Of a DNA stretch of 64,000 nt, positions 23,701 through 36,235 are shown in pieces. The notes below the pieces were generated by a model, which was not told the DNA's origin, ran no database searches, and saw only the letters and a list, made by a program, of their open reading frames with translations. The stretch's first letter is position 1. The number at the start of each line of letters is the position of its first letter. The stretch is from contig JAFREQ010000011.1 of NCBI GenBank assembly GCA_025331565.1, positions 16,264,001-16,328,000 of the forward strand, in the 5' to 3' direction. The translations under genes and the position numbers were made by a program. This DNA comes from Holacanthus passer (lineage: Eukaryota; Chordata; Actinopteri; Pomacanthidae).

Positions 23701-26700
23701 AGGCAAGGAAGGGCAAGACATTTATATGTATGGCACAAAACAATTCAAAGTGATTTACAGTATGTAAGGCATAAAATGTATTAAAACGTGAAAAACAATG
23801 AGAAGGAAAAAATAAATTAGCATATTGTGAAATGAAGGAAAATACACACATGCAACAGACATGAGAATAAAAGTTGTGAAGTTTAAGAAATGCAAAGCCT
23901 AAAACTTTTGTAAAAATAATAGCAAGCACAAAAGTTTGTAGCATTAATTTAAAAGTATTCAGAGTTGGTGCAGATATTCAGAAAGTTTGTTCCAGATATC
24001 TGATTCAGTGAAACTAAATGATGCTCCATAATGTTTTATAAGCAGACCAGTTTCAGACAAATTGAGACTTCCGATTGTGGCCCAGAAGCAGATAACACAT
24101 CTATTTTGTCCATGATCAGTATAAACATGCATGAATCTGCCAACAGCAGGGCACAGAGACAGGAGCTGGTTACCTCACTGAGAAGTCAGGAAGTCATCTA
24201 ACAGCTCACGTGGTTGCTCCTTCTTGTTCCAGTAACTTAACACACATTCTTTAAATGAAAAGCTTTGATATATTAGTCAGTGCGGTGATCCGAAAACAGT
24301 TCTGTCCTCCCTTTATCTAGTTTTAGTAAGAACTCGACCAGAAGCTTTCACAATGAGTGAATGAGTCACAGCCGTCCAACACAATGCAGAGTTCCCAGAA
24401 TAAACATGGAGACAGGCTTTTTAGACATGGTAGACGTATTGCTATAGGAATGGTAATGTCTGTCTGTTGGTGAGTCCATGTTTGACTCAATTGAAATATC
24501 TCAACAAATATTGGATGCAGTGCTACAAAATTTTGTAAAAAACATTTGGTTCCCAGAAGATGAATCCTACTGACTTTGGCGATCCCCAGACTTTTACTTG
24601 AGTTCCCCCATGAGGTTGACATTTGTGGTTTTGAGTGAAATGGCATAACTTTGGTAATGCCTTAACTTTTTTATCAGGCGTCATCAGGTCAGAATTTCTG
24701 TCCAATACTTTGGTTTAAGACTATATACTTTGCAATATTTATGATATTCCAATCAGCCTAAGCTGTGCTTTGTGTTTTGTGGTCATTAGCAAATGCTAGC
24801 ATGCTGAGACACTAAACTAACATGGTGAACATGGTAAACATTATATCTGACTTTTCTTCTTGTACAACAAAAAAGAACTTAATTCAAGCACAATAGCACC
24901 ACTGATGTGTTCAGTGCAATAATTTAAAGATTAAATGTGACTGTAAACACTCCAAGATGCAGATGCATAACTACTGAGTGGCCTAAATCGTATTCATATT
25001 ACCAGAGGTTTGTGAGTACATAAGTCTGTGTATTCAATTGAAGAGATTCTGTTATTCAATAGAGCAAACTCACATTCATTACAATTCACCTTCATAAAAA
25101 TATCCTGGTGTGTGTATAAGTAATTGTCAAATTGAAGATCTGCCAGCTTGCTGTATTTGGAGCAGAGAATGTAATTGACATTAGGAAAACAAAAAAGAAA
25201 GAGGGCTGGGCATGGAGAAACAGCTCAGGTGTCTCTGTTGAGTGTTTGCTTGCAACTCCTCAGAGAGCAATGTGGGAACCTGAAAAACCTTAACTGAAAG
25301 ATCATTGTCATCCTACAAACAAGCATTTCCATCCGAGCAGGAGTTGGTCTCTCACCAGGTGACACGTCAGCCCTCTGTGAGTAGTTGTCAAGTGGTCCGA
25401 TAAGCACGAAAGTTAAATCGTACCCATGGCTCGTCTCCATCACCGGAGCTCAACTCAATTCAGCACGTCTGGGAGACTCCAGATCTGTGCCTGTCACTGT
25501 GCCTTCCACCAACTTTTAAAAAATCCTGTCTGGGAGAATTTCGTGTGCAGGAGTCAGTGTCAGAACTTCCCTGCAAGTTCTGCATGTTTGATTTATGCTA
25601 AGGTAACTCACGCAAGGTGCTCCCTCCACGCACGAGATCACATGCTGTACCTCACGAAGCAGAAAAGCCATTTAAATAACCTGAAATAAGATCTAACTAA
25701 AAATAGACTTTGGTTGAAGTCGCACCTGTTCTGGAAGGTGTTGAGGCCTGCGGGGACACACTGGACCCTCCACTGTCCATTCTGGTCGGGGTAAAGGATA
25801 AACTTGATGGGCGTCTCCACCTGGAGCTCCTTCTCCAGGGTGAACAGATGCTCCTTCCAGGGACACCCGCCCTGAGAGAACAACAACACCTCCCCACTGG
25901 GATCTACCTGGAAATGAGAACAGAATGAGAAAATTAGGTTTCTAAACATTATACATAATGGTCTAGTATATGATCTTACTGGCCCTAAATATGGAGTCAG
26001 AACAGTCTTTATTATTCGGTATCGAACGTCCAATTTTCCACTGAAATGAAAACTTTTTAAAAAAGGAAACTTGAAAAACTTGCATTGCACAGACAACAAC
26101 AAAAAAATAAATCCAAAAAATGTTCCACTGGAAAAAAACACAGGGATGAAATATGAAACTCATGCAGCCCCAAAATCCCTCGCCTCCACGCCGGAACAGT
26201 GACAGAGAATCAAAACAAAAGCAAAATAACTGTCTCTGTATTTAAAAAAAAAAGAAAGAAAAAAATGCACAATAAATAAATCAAAATGAAAAAATAACAT
26301 GTTTCATTCTTTATTCAAAGTTTCTTTTTTTTTTTGCATGTGTGCAGGATCCAATCAATGGAGAGCAACAAAGAGACACAGGATAAAGGTTTGTAGGAAT
26401 CCCCCATCTATTCTAGATGATGGATCAACAGTTATTTGGTGATTAGTATGTTGGTATTATTTGCTGTATTACCAACACTTTAATACTGCACTTTAGAATA
26501 CAAAATTACACAATATCAAAATTATTACATAAAAAAATCTGATTGGACAGTCTTGTACCTGATGTCTCCCCTGAACAGCTTCCTCCACCACCACACGAGC
26601 CGGCAGCCAGGAGAACTGGTAGAAGTCAAGACGGTCCAGGAACTCCTCCCCAACCATCTTCAAAGCCTTTTTGAAACCCTCCTAGTAAAAATATGTGTAC

Positions 26701-29700
26701 AGCATCATAACATGAAGGCAGAAATATAGTTTTTTGACAAGTGACTAGACTTTAAATGTCATTTTGATTGTCAGGTGAGACAGTGTTCTTGATAAAATGG
26801 GGGTGATACAGTCTAGTCCAACCACCTCCACACTAATCCTTGCGGCTTCTCGTCATGTGCTGCACAAACCCCAGTCTGGCCGCAGTCTCTCATAGTATCG
26901 TGAGCAGAAACCCAACAGAGCATGAGAAAGAGAGACAGAATCAAATAGAGGCACAAAGACATGCTATAAAAATACTTGCACAGACAGTTTGTCGGGCAGA
27001 AGTCTGATCTGCATGCGTCTGATTGAGGAGGCTGCAGCGTCCCTGAATTTAACACTTGTGGATGGAGGAGATGAAAATCCATTAGGTTTTTCAATTATCA
27101 CAGACAGTCACTGTTGAGAGTTCACCAGGTCAGTCTACCATCAAGCTGTCTGCCATCGACATTTTCCAATACAAATCTTTCACACTTCCTGAGCTGTCTT
27201 GCCTCATAGTGTGAGTTAGTAGGGAAATTGAAGGAAAGTGCCAGGACAGGAATTCTAATCATGTGAAGTGAAATGTGAAATAAACAAATAGGCCACTTAC
27301 TCCTCTGAGACAGCCCCAATGATGGAAAAAAAAAAATGTGTTGGCATTTTCAAGACATAAGCAAAGTCTGTCATGTTTTAGTGGCGTTCTTAACCTATCT
27401 TGTATTTCTGTTTCACTGCAGGGTGCCCATTGTGTGTGATTATCATTAATGGGCGCAGGCACGCTAGGGCCCCGACTGTGGAGTAGCCTTCTATTAAATA
27501 TCAAGGTCTTTTTTTCTGGCATTTCATTGACAAAAACAATCTACATATTAAACATCGATAATGAAAATGTTAGCTGCAGCCTTAGAAAAATGTGTCATCC
27601 CTTTAAAATGTCATCCCTTGGATTCAAGGTGTCTTGTTGCTCCACCAATAAATCAACATTTTAAACATCCCCTCCATGGATTTTAACTGTATATTCTGAT
27701 CTGGGTAGAGTGGAAAGAGACAACGACAAGACATAATGACTGTTTTTATTTCTTTGGAATAAATCATTTTGAAACTCGTCTGTATGGCACTGTTATGAAG
27801 TGTTTCTCATACACACAGTAATACCCAGAGTGTCTTCAAGTCACGGTGTAGAAACACATATTGTACTCTTTAAACTACAAACTAATACTAATGTGCATCT
27901 TAAAGGGGTTCACTTTGTCACACCATGATTCAGGATATCGTGAATTGAGAAAAACCTGATTTATTGTCGTGTTCATGTGCTGCTACGTTTGACATTACCC
28001 TTTTATTTTGTGTAAAAAAGTATTACATTCCTTGACTTTTCTTTAAAATTATTTGGTATTTGAAATAAAACTACAAGACAAACAGATTATGTTTTTTCTA
28101 TTTTATATCACACATACAGACTCATCGACCTGATATGCAATAAACGTGCTGCATCAAACTGGTACGTGTGCTCACTGGGTGTAAACATTCACACTCGTGC
28201 AGTCCCTCACCTCAGTGTCCTGGCTCTTGCTGTTCCACCGTGGATTCAGGTAGCCGACACGTGAGCTCAGCATGGTGGAGACGGAGTAGCGGGCCTCCCC
28301 TTCACACTGTGAAATGCCATTGTCTACAGCATCCACCTCCTCCACGAAGTTCTCGTACAGCTGCGGGCAATTTGTGAGAGACGTGACAGGAGGGGTTATG
28401 AAGCTGTAATGACACGGGAATCAGCTGTTTTATGTTTGCGCTCGTTTTGAAAAGGAAGAAATGACAGTAAAAACTCCTCTTTCAAGCCAGGAAAGACAGG
28501 ACTTTTAGGAGAGAGAAAAGCACTGGTATTACATTATCCTGATTGAAGTCCATTTGGTAACAGTGTGTGGGCAGTTGCTGAAGACTTAAGTGCACAGCCA
28601 GGTCATTAAACCAAAACGAATTGCTGCTATTATACAGTTCACCAGCAAAACTCCTAAGAGAAGTAGAAGAGGAGCAGAGAAGTAGAGACATATTTAGTGC
28701 TGAAAAGTCAACTCCACAGTACATCGGAAGGTCAGTCACCAAAGAGTTGACATTTTGCAAGTGGCTTACAAGTGGAACTGAGTTTTGAGGCAAAAATAGA
28801 GGTTCAGTGTGTCTGAACTGGCAGACGACGAGACACGCAACATCCTAAAATAAATAAAGCCCCAGCCATGAGTAAAAGGATTACTTGGGGCTTTAAGCGA
28901 ACTGACACATCAAAAGGGCAAAGATAATATGAGTTAATAGTGCTAATATTTATGGTGACCTAAGATTTGGCTGGCTTAATGTGCCTGGACATCAAAACTG
29001 CTCTTTGTGTCAAGGTCTCCTGCTGGCCCGGCTGTCTCAAACGTTTCAAATATAACTGCAGTGTTCTCGGTTTGAATCCGGCAGAGGAACTTTGCCACAT
29101 CCCTGTCTCTCTCCTTTTATTTCTAGTCACACTCCTCTGCCAGCTGTCTGATGAAGACAAAATGCCATAAAATAAACTTTAACAATAAACATTCAGCATT
29201 TTTTGCAGAGAGTGACAGCATGGTTTCTGTTTTTAAAGCAGCCAACATGGAGATAAGTGTCCTTTAATGCCACTGTAATTCAGTTCACCAAAGTAAGCGA
29301 CGAACTAGCTTTCCACTTTACATCTTAATAGACTTTTCTGTTCTGTCTTCCAGCTTCATGATAAAACTGGCAGCGTTTAGATTCAATTCACCAGCTGAGG
29401 CGATGTCTTTGATACGAGTGAGACATCTGTTTCCAATGGAGTGTTTGTGTTGTGAATAAAACACAATGGTCGCTAATCCACTGCCTGCTATAAATCCATC
29501 ATCTTTCCCCTCTCACCTTGTCATAGAGCACCTCCAGCTGCCTGTCGTCCTCCTTCAGCTGCGTCAGCTGGGCCAGCACCTGACGTCCGAAGTGCAGGTA
29601 CACCAGGCCAGCTGAGCTGAGCTTGGTCACCCATGGCTTCTCTGGACGCAGGCTGTGGAAGCTCTCTGCAAAGGTCCTGAACAGAGGGAAGATATTCTAT

Positions 29701-32700
29701 AAGTTGACTGCAACAGAAACAGAAGTGGCATCTAAGCACTCAAACAATATTTCTATTCACAAGAGATGAAAGAGGTCATCATATAAAAACTGTTTCTAGC
29801 TTGTACGTACAATGTTTTGAAATAGATTCCTTCTACATTATGCATCCTTACTTGGGCTCAGAGCAGCCTCACAATCAGTAAATTCACTCTTTCAGTTCTA
29901 AACTTGATCATTAGTTGCACAAAAGTTGGAAGTAAAATTTAGTAATAATACTTTTTGGCTGGTGACTGTAGGTTCGACATGTTAAACAGATAAATCCAGA
30001 ATATAATCATATCTAGTATAGAGCTGCAACATTTATGTGATGAACAGAAAATTAATTGGGAACTATTATGATAATTCATCATCTTCGTCATCTTTTTTTT
30101 CCATCTTATTTTTCTTTTCAAACAAGAGACCAAACAATAAATTGAGAAAACAATAGGCAGATGAATTGAAAATGGAAATTTAAAACCTATTCCCACCCTA
30201 ACAAATTTAGTTGTGAAGGCAAATTAGTGGTAGCTTCTTTGCTTAAGAAAATCTAATTATATCAGATTATCGGCTGAAGTAATCAACTTGTTAGCTGATA
30301 TGTGTTGGAGCAGTGTTCTTGTATTGCAACATGAGCCATTTAACATAGAAAGGAAATGGAAATCAGCTTATATCAATGCCAAAAACTGAAAAACACTTCA
30401 TGATCTATAGGCAGATGATATCCACCACTCAATACTAAAGCCAAGGCCTGGGAGATTAAACATTAGTGTTCTGCTCATAAACAGACTATTCAGACATTTT
30501 TTCCAATAACTGCCCTCTTCAATAAAATGTCTGCTCCGTCCGGATGTATGCTGTGCATTTCTGGCTCTGTATCAGATATCAATAAAAGGGACTTGCATCC
30601 ATAAATATTCTCTTCAGCTCCAGAGAGCAAGTTTGCATTGACTGGAGAGAGAACGCATGCTCTGGCGTGTTTGTAAGCGTGAGCACATAAATAAAAGCCA
30701 CCGGAGGTCTCTCCTCAGCCACGTGCTGAGATGGGTGGACTCCAGCACCCAGCCACTGCTGGTCATTTAATTCAGGCTTAATTAGGATGCTTGGGCTGCA
30801 GCACAGCGGAAAAAAAGACTGTCAAATGAGTGAGTGACATGTTAGGGAAGCAGGGGGTAATCACAGCCATTAAAAGGGCTAATTGGCCAAGCTGAGGCAT
30901 TTCTATGCTGATTATCAGGAGATGGGAGTGAATGAGCGAGTGGAAAATGACAGAGTGAATTGGAGAATGGCTGAAATAGATATGCTTACCAAAAAGAGGA
31001 GTCATCAAACTGTTTGTGTGAAATCAAAGATGGATGCATCTCCTAGCAAACTAACATTTACCACACAGAACTAAATCAAGGTAAGTAAAATATAAAACCA
31101 AGAAATATTTTCGCAAGAATGAAGTATTACAAAGTACTGTTAAAACATACTTAACATATAACGCACTATGATTTCCATACTGCACCAGCTGCACCACTTA
31201 CATTCTGATCACTCTATATCATTAGAAAGAATGTCATTACTGCTTCCTATCTACAGCGTGTGCAAAATCATGCTTCTTGAATCTTTCCCCTATTCAAAGC
31301 ATCACAAGAAACTCAATGACTCAAACACTTATAAGAAAATAATATTACTGGTCAGTACTTTCCCATCATTCTGGCCAGTGGTCCCTTAGAATTGATGGGA
31401 ACTTTGGCTTGCAGGGAGACTGTATTAGAGCACTGCATGTGCTTTCATGAGCTTTAAATGTCGACATTTTCGGACAATAAAGGCCATTGTCACTGTACCA
31501 TTGTCGATGCTTCTCTGACTACTGGGCTAGAACCATTCAACATCAGCATCAACATGACATCTAACCCATGTCAAACTCTTTTTTTTCCCCTTGTGCTTTA
31601 GGAAGAAAATGTTCAGTCTAACAATTATATTACATTGGTAAAGAATTCCAAACTGGATTGAGAAATTCCAATCGGATTACTGATGTCCTCCATTTAGAGG
31701 CAGATGGTGAGGAATGCTCCTTTTGAATTCATTTAGAGGTCACTGTGACCTTCTGTAGAGCAGACCAAATTGTCTCATAGAAACTGTTATGGTCTCTTAA
31801 TGAGAAATTAATTGAATAAATTGTTGCCATGTTACCACACATTATAGATGTTTTGTGAATACAGGGGAAGGGGAAGCTGTGTCCATGGATCCTTCTTTCC
31901 TAGTTTGTAAGTAAAACACAGCCAGCGAAGCAACTTAAACTACGTCACAGTACAAAGCTGCATAAAAGCCGTTTATCTATTAGATTTCTCTGCAAAACAC
32001 CGGCCACATTCATCACTGTGTCACTGTTGCAAAAATATATTTGCTTACTTTTATTTCTGTGCTGAGTGGGAGCGGTGAGTGCATTTCCAGTGTGAGCAAC
32101 CACAAGCGTAATCCCTGCCAGATCTAATCTGTTGTGCTTTATTAACCTTCAGTCCGTGTTTAGAGAACATTTCTCATGCCTCCGACTCTTACAGCCATTT
32201 TCTTCCCTGCTTAAGAAAAGTCTAAAAACTTCAAAGATAAAAGTTTTCCATATCTGCAACAGTTTCTCACATTGGAAATTGTAAAAAGTAAAAAAAGGAT
32301 TCACAAATGTTCTTTAAGGGGAAATTATTTCCAATCATGTAGTCTAGATTTCCTTTTCCAAAGTTTGGATGCAAAACAAGCAAAGAACCTCTACTAATTG
32401 ATCCTCACAACAAGACTCTAGGAAGTCATTGTGCGCCAAGTAATAATCCAGCACAAACAGTTTAAACAAATAAGCTATAATGTGTTAATTAGTGAGTTGG
32501 TAGGCAGATTTCATAACCTTTGACATCAAGCCAGACTAACTGTTTCCCCCTGTTTCCAGTCTTTATGCTAAGCTAAGCCAACTGGCTGCTGGCTCCAGCT
32601 TCATATTAAACAGACAGACATGAGAGAGTGGGATCAATCTTGTCCTCCAACTCTCAACAAGAAAGTGAATAAGCATATTTCCCAAAATGTTGAACTACTC

Positions 32701-35700
32701 CTTTAATGGCTTCAATTCATGCTCTTATTTAACAACTATGTCTGCGATGTATTAGTATTGCTGTCAAATACATCTGTACACTGTCACAGCTTTGATTAAG
32801 TGCCATTGAAACGAGGACTAATTGTTCTTGTCAGCTCCAACTTCCTCGTGCACCCCAGCCCACTTATATCCATCCCCGCCATCACAACCATCTTGCCCCC
32901 ATCTGCGCATGTGAGTGACAGCCACATTCTCCTGCGGCCCCTGACAGTGTCGTGGCAGCCTCTGTGCCTCGTGAACCAACAGCAGGGGGGTGTTCAATTG
33001 AAGGAGCACTAATTATCACTAACCACCTGCCAGGAAGAGAGCCCTGGCATATCTTTATCACCGTGGTCATAAAAGCTATTGCTGATTATCATCAGGACAT
33101 TAAGTTGACAAGACATCTGGAATAGGCTGATTACTCAACGTGATGAGACTTCGAGTGAATGTAATCATTCGGAAGGAACTTTGGCGGGAAAATGTAGCAG
33201 AAAAAACAGGGGCTGTTCCTTCATGATTCATGCAATTAGGGTGCTTCAACAGAGAACAGAGGACACAGAGAAATATACTTTCACATCATTGGACCCCAGA
33301 GAATAAAAACATGATCCTTTTCACTTTGTTTTCAGGACAACAAAAAAGAGCAACATGTCTGAATGTCATTTTGATTTCCCATTCTTCCCATAGAAGATGT
33401 GAACTTAAATCCAAGTCTATTAAGGCTTATGTGTTTATCAATACTTTTTACTTTAGAATTAACACGAGCCTCACAACACAACAAACGTTTACAGCTTAAT
33501 AGATTTTGCCAGTTCATTTCAAATTGATTTATAACACTTAATCTTCTTTCTTTTCCGCCATCATTTACGTCAATTATAGGGCTGCAACTAAAGATTCATT
33601 ATTATTCATTAATTTTTCTGTCACTTTATCAATTGATCGCCAAATTGTTTGGTGTTAGAATGTTTTTTAAAATTCCCAAAGCCCATGGTGATATTTTCAT
33701 ATGGCTCCAGCTAACTTTTTTCCTATTACTGCTTAGTCAGCTGATTATTTTCTTGATTAACTGTTCTATCCATAAAATGTCAGAGAGATTAGTGAAAATT
33801 ATCAAAATAGCGGCCAATTCATTTTCCATTGATTTACTAAACTAGTAATGATTAATTGTTTCAGCTCCAGCTGTTGCAGATGAATCTGAACGAGGCTAAA
33901 ATTGACCAATATCATCTCTAATGAAAAACAAGACGATTGGTATTTTTCATAGCAGACACTGTGGCAGGTCAAAGCAAAGGCATGACTTATTAAATTAATT
34001 ATGGTGGCTGGCTCAATGACATAGCTTTCTGGCGCATCTGAAGGAAATGATCCATTGTTAATAATATTAGTTACCCCTGTGGCTTTGCAGCTGTGACATG
34101 TCAAAATGTCCAGCATGAAAGAGGCCTGGTGTGCTGTTCTACAGTGTTAGGGTAGTTTGTCCATCACTAAAATATAAATGTTGAGTGATGTGAGAAAAAA
34201 ATCTAATAATATAGTATAGCACAATATCTTTTTATGTGAAGACTATGCCATAAGTTCTTTGGCTGATGTCCACCACACTGGCCCACATGGAAATTTAAAG
34301 TCAAACTGTTGCAAACATTTCACAAAATTATTCTGTGAAAAATATAGCCTAGTAATTGCTTTGTAGTATTAATTTAGTATTGAACTAAATGTTTTTAACC
34401 TGATTCATCCATATTAAAATAAACCCACAACATGATTACCATGACAGCTATGACAAGTGATGAACAATAAATATTCATATGTATTCCCTAGTCTTAGTTC
34501 CAACTCTCTACTAAAAACTTAATAAATTGAATCTCTTTGCAGCAGCTCACTGCCAAAGTTGTACCTCTGATGATGGTCATAGCGATGCCTCTTTGGGTCA
34601 AACTCTCCACCCACATCTACAACAATGTCGCACTCTGCCAGCTGTGCCGGGTCCCTGGTCCGAATGATCTCGGCATCCTGGGCAATGAATAGAAAGTTTA
34701 ATAGACGTGCAATCATCTATCATCAAGCATCCGACAGCAAAGAAATGACATCTGGATTTTATGTATAGGCCTCATTCGGGTTTTCTAAACCTTTTCAATC
34801 CATGAGCCAAGTGCATTTAAATCAATTCCACCAAGACCATTAATTATTGCAAGAGTGTGGCCCTAATTGTACCCACTGGAGGCAGCCCTGTAGCAGATTT
34901 CGAGCTCTAATGGGCACAAGTTGTATTTTCTCCATGTAAATTCAGATATGTAATTAAAGAGGTGTTGTTGTTTTTTTGATGACGCCAACGCTGCATTTAC
35001 ATTACTGATGTAAACAAAATTATCACAGTATCAGAAAAACTAGATTCTTGTTGCTTTAACCTTTGCTATCTATTGGTGTAGGGTTGGGAAACAGGACGAT
35101 ACATATGTTATGATACAACAAAAATTTGTCAGTAGAGGGAGATTTTGCCACACTGACTGTTTTTAATATATCTGGGTCTATGTAAACCATGTTGCAAATT
35201 ACTAAGCTGGACTTCTTTGTGGCAATATTGAATTATGTATAAATTCTGCATCACTGTGACAAAGTAACTTGATTTGTCATATTCATATTGTCATAAATAT
35301 CTGCTTGATGAGCAAGACAATTTCTTAATCCATTGTCCAGATCCTGTACAGTATTAAGATATGAATATAATTATATGAATGTATATATCCTATGACAGAG
35401 TCACCCACTCCTATTGTGGTGTTTTAAGTTTGGTGGTGGAGCTACAACTCTGTTTACATTGGTGACAAATATTGTGCCATTAAAAAGACAAATGCTGGGA
35501 AAATCACATTCAGGCTCAATGGGTTAATGTCTTAACTGTACCTGAAATGAGTTCCACTTTGATGTCTAACTGTTAACAATAATTCACTTTTAAAAAGTCA
35601 GTACACCATAGCATGGCATTTTCTCCTGAAATGTAAAATGTATCATTATATATTATTATGGGTCTATATGTCATCTCCTGATAGCTCCATCTGTCTGTAC

Positions 35701-36235
35701 AGCAGCACCCCCAACTGGAGGGTTTAAGCATGACATGGGATGGGACAGCAGAATGAAATAAAAAAAAAATAAAAAAACGAGTCAATGCAAACTGGAGAAA
35801 CACCTTTAAAGTGCGGTTTTATCAACAAGGATTAAACTGAACGAATGAACGAATGAATAACAACAAAAACTGTACTTAAACAGCAACAGGTAAGAAAATA
35901 ATCCATGAACAATCATCCCTCATTAATCCCGTATCGTAACCTACTGAACCCACCTTGTACTCAGGCAGCTGTCGGAGGAAGAAACAAGCCAGAACTTCAT
36001 CACAGTGAAAGGTTCCGTTGTGAGTTCCGATCTTCTTAACAGTCATGTTTTCACTGCAGAGTCTCTTCGGTTCACTGGACATGTATCGAGGTTTTATGAT
36101 ATTAACGCTTACAGACAGTAAACGACAGCAGTTAGCTTGTGAAGTTAATAGTCGTGAAACACCCGATGGTTTGCTTAGGTTTATTTGAGAGGTGATTTTT
36201 GGTAAATTAATTGCTAACGTACGAAAACACCACAT
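17598..36235 (-). CDS. myg1: MYG1, DHH-family 3'-5' RNA exonuclease (7 exons)
   Basis: MYG1 processes RNA precursors in the mitochondrial matrix and the nucleolus. Minus-strand exons: 36235-35954, 34677-34565, 29676-29517, 28360-28211, 26681-26559, 25907-25726, 17787-17598. All have AG/GT borders and the lengths 282+113+160+150+123+182+190 join to exactly 400 codons (399 residues plus TGA), close to the roughly 376 of human MYG1. Visible motifs: GTHNGTFHCDE (residues 70-80), VVDVGGEFD (113-121) and the name-giving DHH (128-130), which form the metal site. Residues 1-60 are rich in Arg, Ser and Leu and poor in acids, fitting a mitochondrial targeting sequence. The last intron is 7.9 kb. No disruption seen. 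Confidence 0.95.
17986..18247. mobile_element. Miniature inverted-repeat element with TGCTGCAAC ends
   Basis: Starts TGCTGCAACGATTAG and ends GTTAGTTGCAGCACT, so the ends are inverted repeats of about 11 bp. AT-rich interior of about 260 bp with AATCATTTTGA-like motifs. I recognise it as a widespread teleost hAT-like non-autonomous family. Related copies: 33579-33869 and a fragment near 30019-30190. Confidence 0.6.
21649..21685. repeat. Perfect 16-bp inverted repeat (hairpin), 5-base loop
   Basis: TTCTATATAATTTCCA (21649-21664), loop GGAGG, then the exact reverse complement TGGAAATTATATAGAA (21670-21685). Lies in myg1 intron 6. Confidence 0.9.
23700..24150. repeat. Interspersed repeat, probably retroelement-derived
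   Basis: Contains TTCAAAGTGATTTACA, an A-rich middle and AGTTTGTTCCAGATAT, then a CATGATC segment, an order I recognise from an abundant teleost interspersed repeat. Ends are approximate and the class is unsure. Confidence 0.45.
24376..24850 (+). repeat. Interspersed repeat (plus orientation copy)
   Basis: Carries GGTAATGTCTGTCTGTTGG, TGAAATATCTCAACAAATAT, AATCCTACTGACTTTGG, CATGAGGTTGACATTTGTGG and a GCTAGCATGCTGA / AACATGGTAAACATTATA end: the ordered blocks of a very common percomorph repeat. Opposite in orientation to the copy at 8320-8600. Confidence 0.65.
25726..25907 (-). CDS. myg1: myg1 exon 6
   Basis: 182 bp (residues 277-337): VDPSGEVLLF, GCPWKEHLFTLE and WRVQCVP, the conserved C-terminal half of the family. 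Ends AACAG before GTGCGA, splitting an Arg codon. Confidence 0.93.
26559..26681 (-). CDS. myg1: myg1 exon 5
   Basis: 123 bp, phase 0 on both sides (residues 236-276): EGFKKALKMVGEEFL, RLDFYQFSWLPAR and VVVEEAVQGRHQ, matching the helical linker of MYG1. The donor is GTACAA, as in exon 2. Confidence 0.92.
28211..28360 (-). CDS. myg1: myg1 exon 4
   Basis: 150 bp, phase 0 on both sides (residues 186-235): LYENFVEEVDAVDNGIS, then SSRVGYLNPRWN and QDTE. Human MYG1 has Trp-Ala where this has Cys after GISQ. Confidence 0.93.
28975..29185 (+). mobile_element. SINE-like element with degenerate tRNA B box
   Basis: GGTTTGAATCC at about 29069-29079 is one base from the Pol III B box GGTTCGAATCC. It is followed by CTTTGCCACATCCCTGTCTC, a pyrimidine tail and an AAATGCC/AAAATAAA end. 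This is the layout of a common fish tRNA-derived SINE. It lies in myg1 intron 3. The A box is not clear, so it is probably inactive. Confidence 0.6.
29517..29676 (-). CDS. myg1: myg1 exon 3
   Basis: 160 bp (residues 132-185). In the correct frame it reads TFAESFHSLRPEKPWVTKLS, then an SSAGLVYLHFG block conserved in MYG1, ending LYDK. A longer open frame on the same strand (29739-29521) is a frame-shifted shadow. Confidence 0.93.
30019..30190. mobile_element. Fragment of TGCTGCAAC-type element
   Basis: Starts AGAGCTGCAACATTTATG and contains ACAGAAAATTAATTGG, shared with the copies at 17986 and 33579. The right inverted repeat is not visible. Confidence 0.4.
32455..32706 (-). mobile_element. 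Partial copy of TTAAAGGAATAGTTTGACATT-type element
   Basis: Ends CCAAAATGTTGAACTACTCC TTTAA, the reverse complement of the left end of the element at 51203-51666. It also carries CTGTTTCCAGTCTTTATGC and AAGCTAAGCCAACTGGCTG blocks. Inverted and lacking the other terminus. Confidence 0.6.
33579..33869. mobile_element. TGCTGCAAC-type miniature element, second copy
   Basis: Starts GGGCTGCAACTAAAGATT, contains ATCAATTGATCGCC and ends AATTGTTTCAGCTCC; the ends are imperfect inverted repeats. Same family as 17986-18247. Confidence 0.55.
34565..34677 (-). CDS. myg1: myg1 exon 2: DHH metal-binding motif
   Basis: 113 bp (residues 95-132), starting DAEIIRTRDP and carrying VVDVGGEFD and RYDHHQR. The donor is GTACAA, after AG of a split Arg codon. 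Confidence 0.93.
34678..35953 (-). other. myg1 intron 1
   Basis: 1.28 kb, AT-rich, no exon or confident repeat. A stretch near 35080-35350 (GGGTTGGGAAACAGGACGAT and following) may be a decayed interspersed repeat. Confidence 0.6.
35954..36235 (-). CDS. myg1: myg1 exon 1: targeting peptide and first catalytic motif
   Basis: 94 codons, phase 0 at the donor. Encodes the presumed mitochondrial leader and GTHNGTFHCDE, then EYK before the donor. A second in-frame Met (residue 52, in RYMSSEPK) could give a form without the leader, consistent with the dual nucleolar and mitochondrial location known for the mammalian protein; that is inference. Confidence 0.92.

Larger units (their letters stand above)
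17788..25725 (-). other. myg1 intron 6 (7.9 kb)
   Basis: A large intron with repeats at 17986-18247, 23700-24150 and 24376-24850 and a perfect hairpin at 21649-21685. No second gene is recognised. A plus-strand frame of 130 codons (23070-23462) has no family resemblance or splice context. Confidence 0.7.
29677..34564 (-). other. myg1 intron 2 (4.9 kb)
   Basis: Non-coding; holds repeats at 30019-30190 (fragment), 32455-32706 and 33579-33869. Nothing else recognised. Confidence 0.65.

Noticed and set aside
29060..29090. tRNA gene suggested by GGTTTGAATCC
   Set aside because: The B box has a mismatch and there is no matching A box or cloverleaf; the sequence continues into a SINE tail, so it is a retroposon head.
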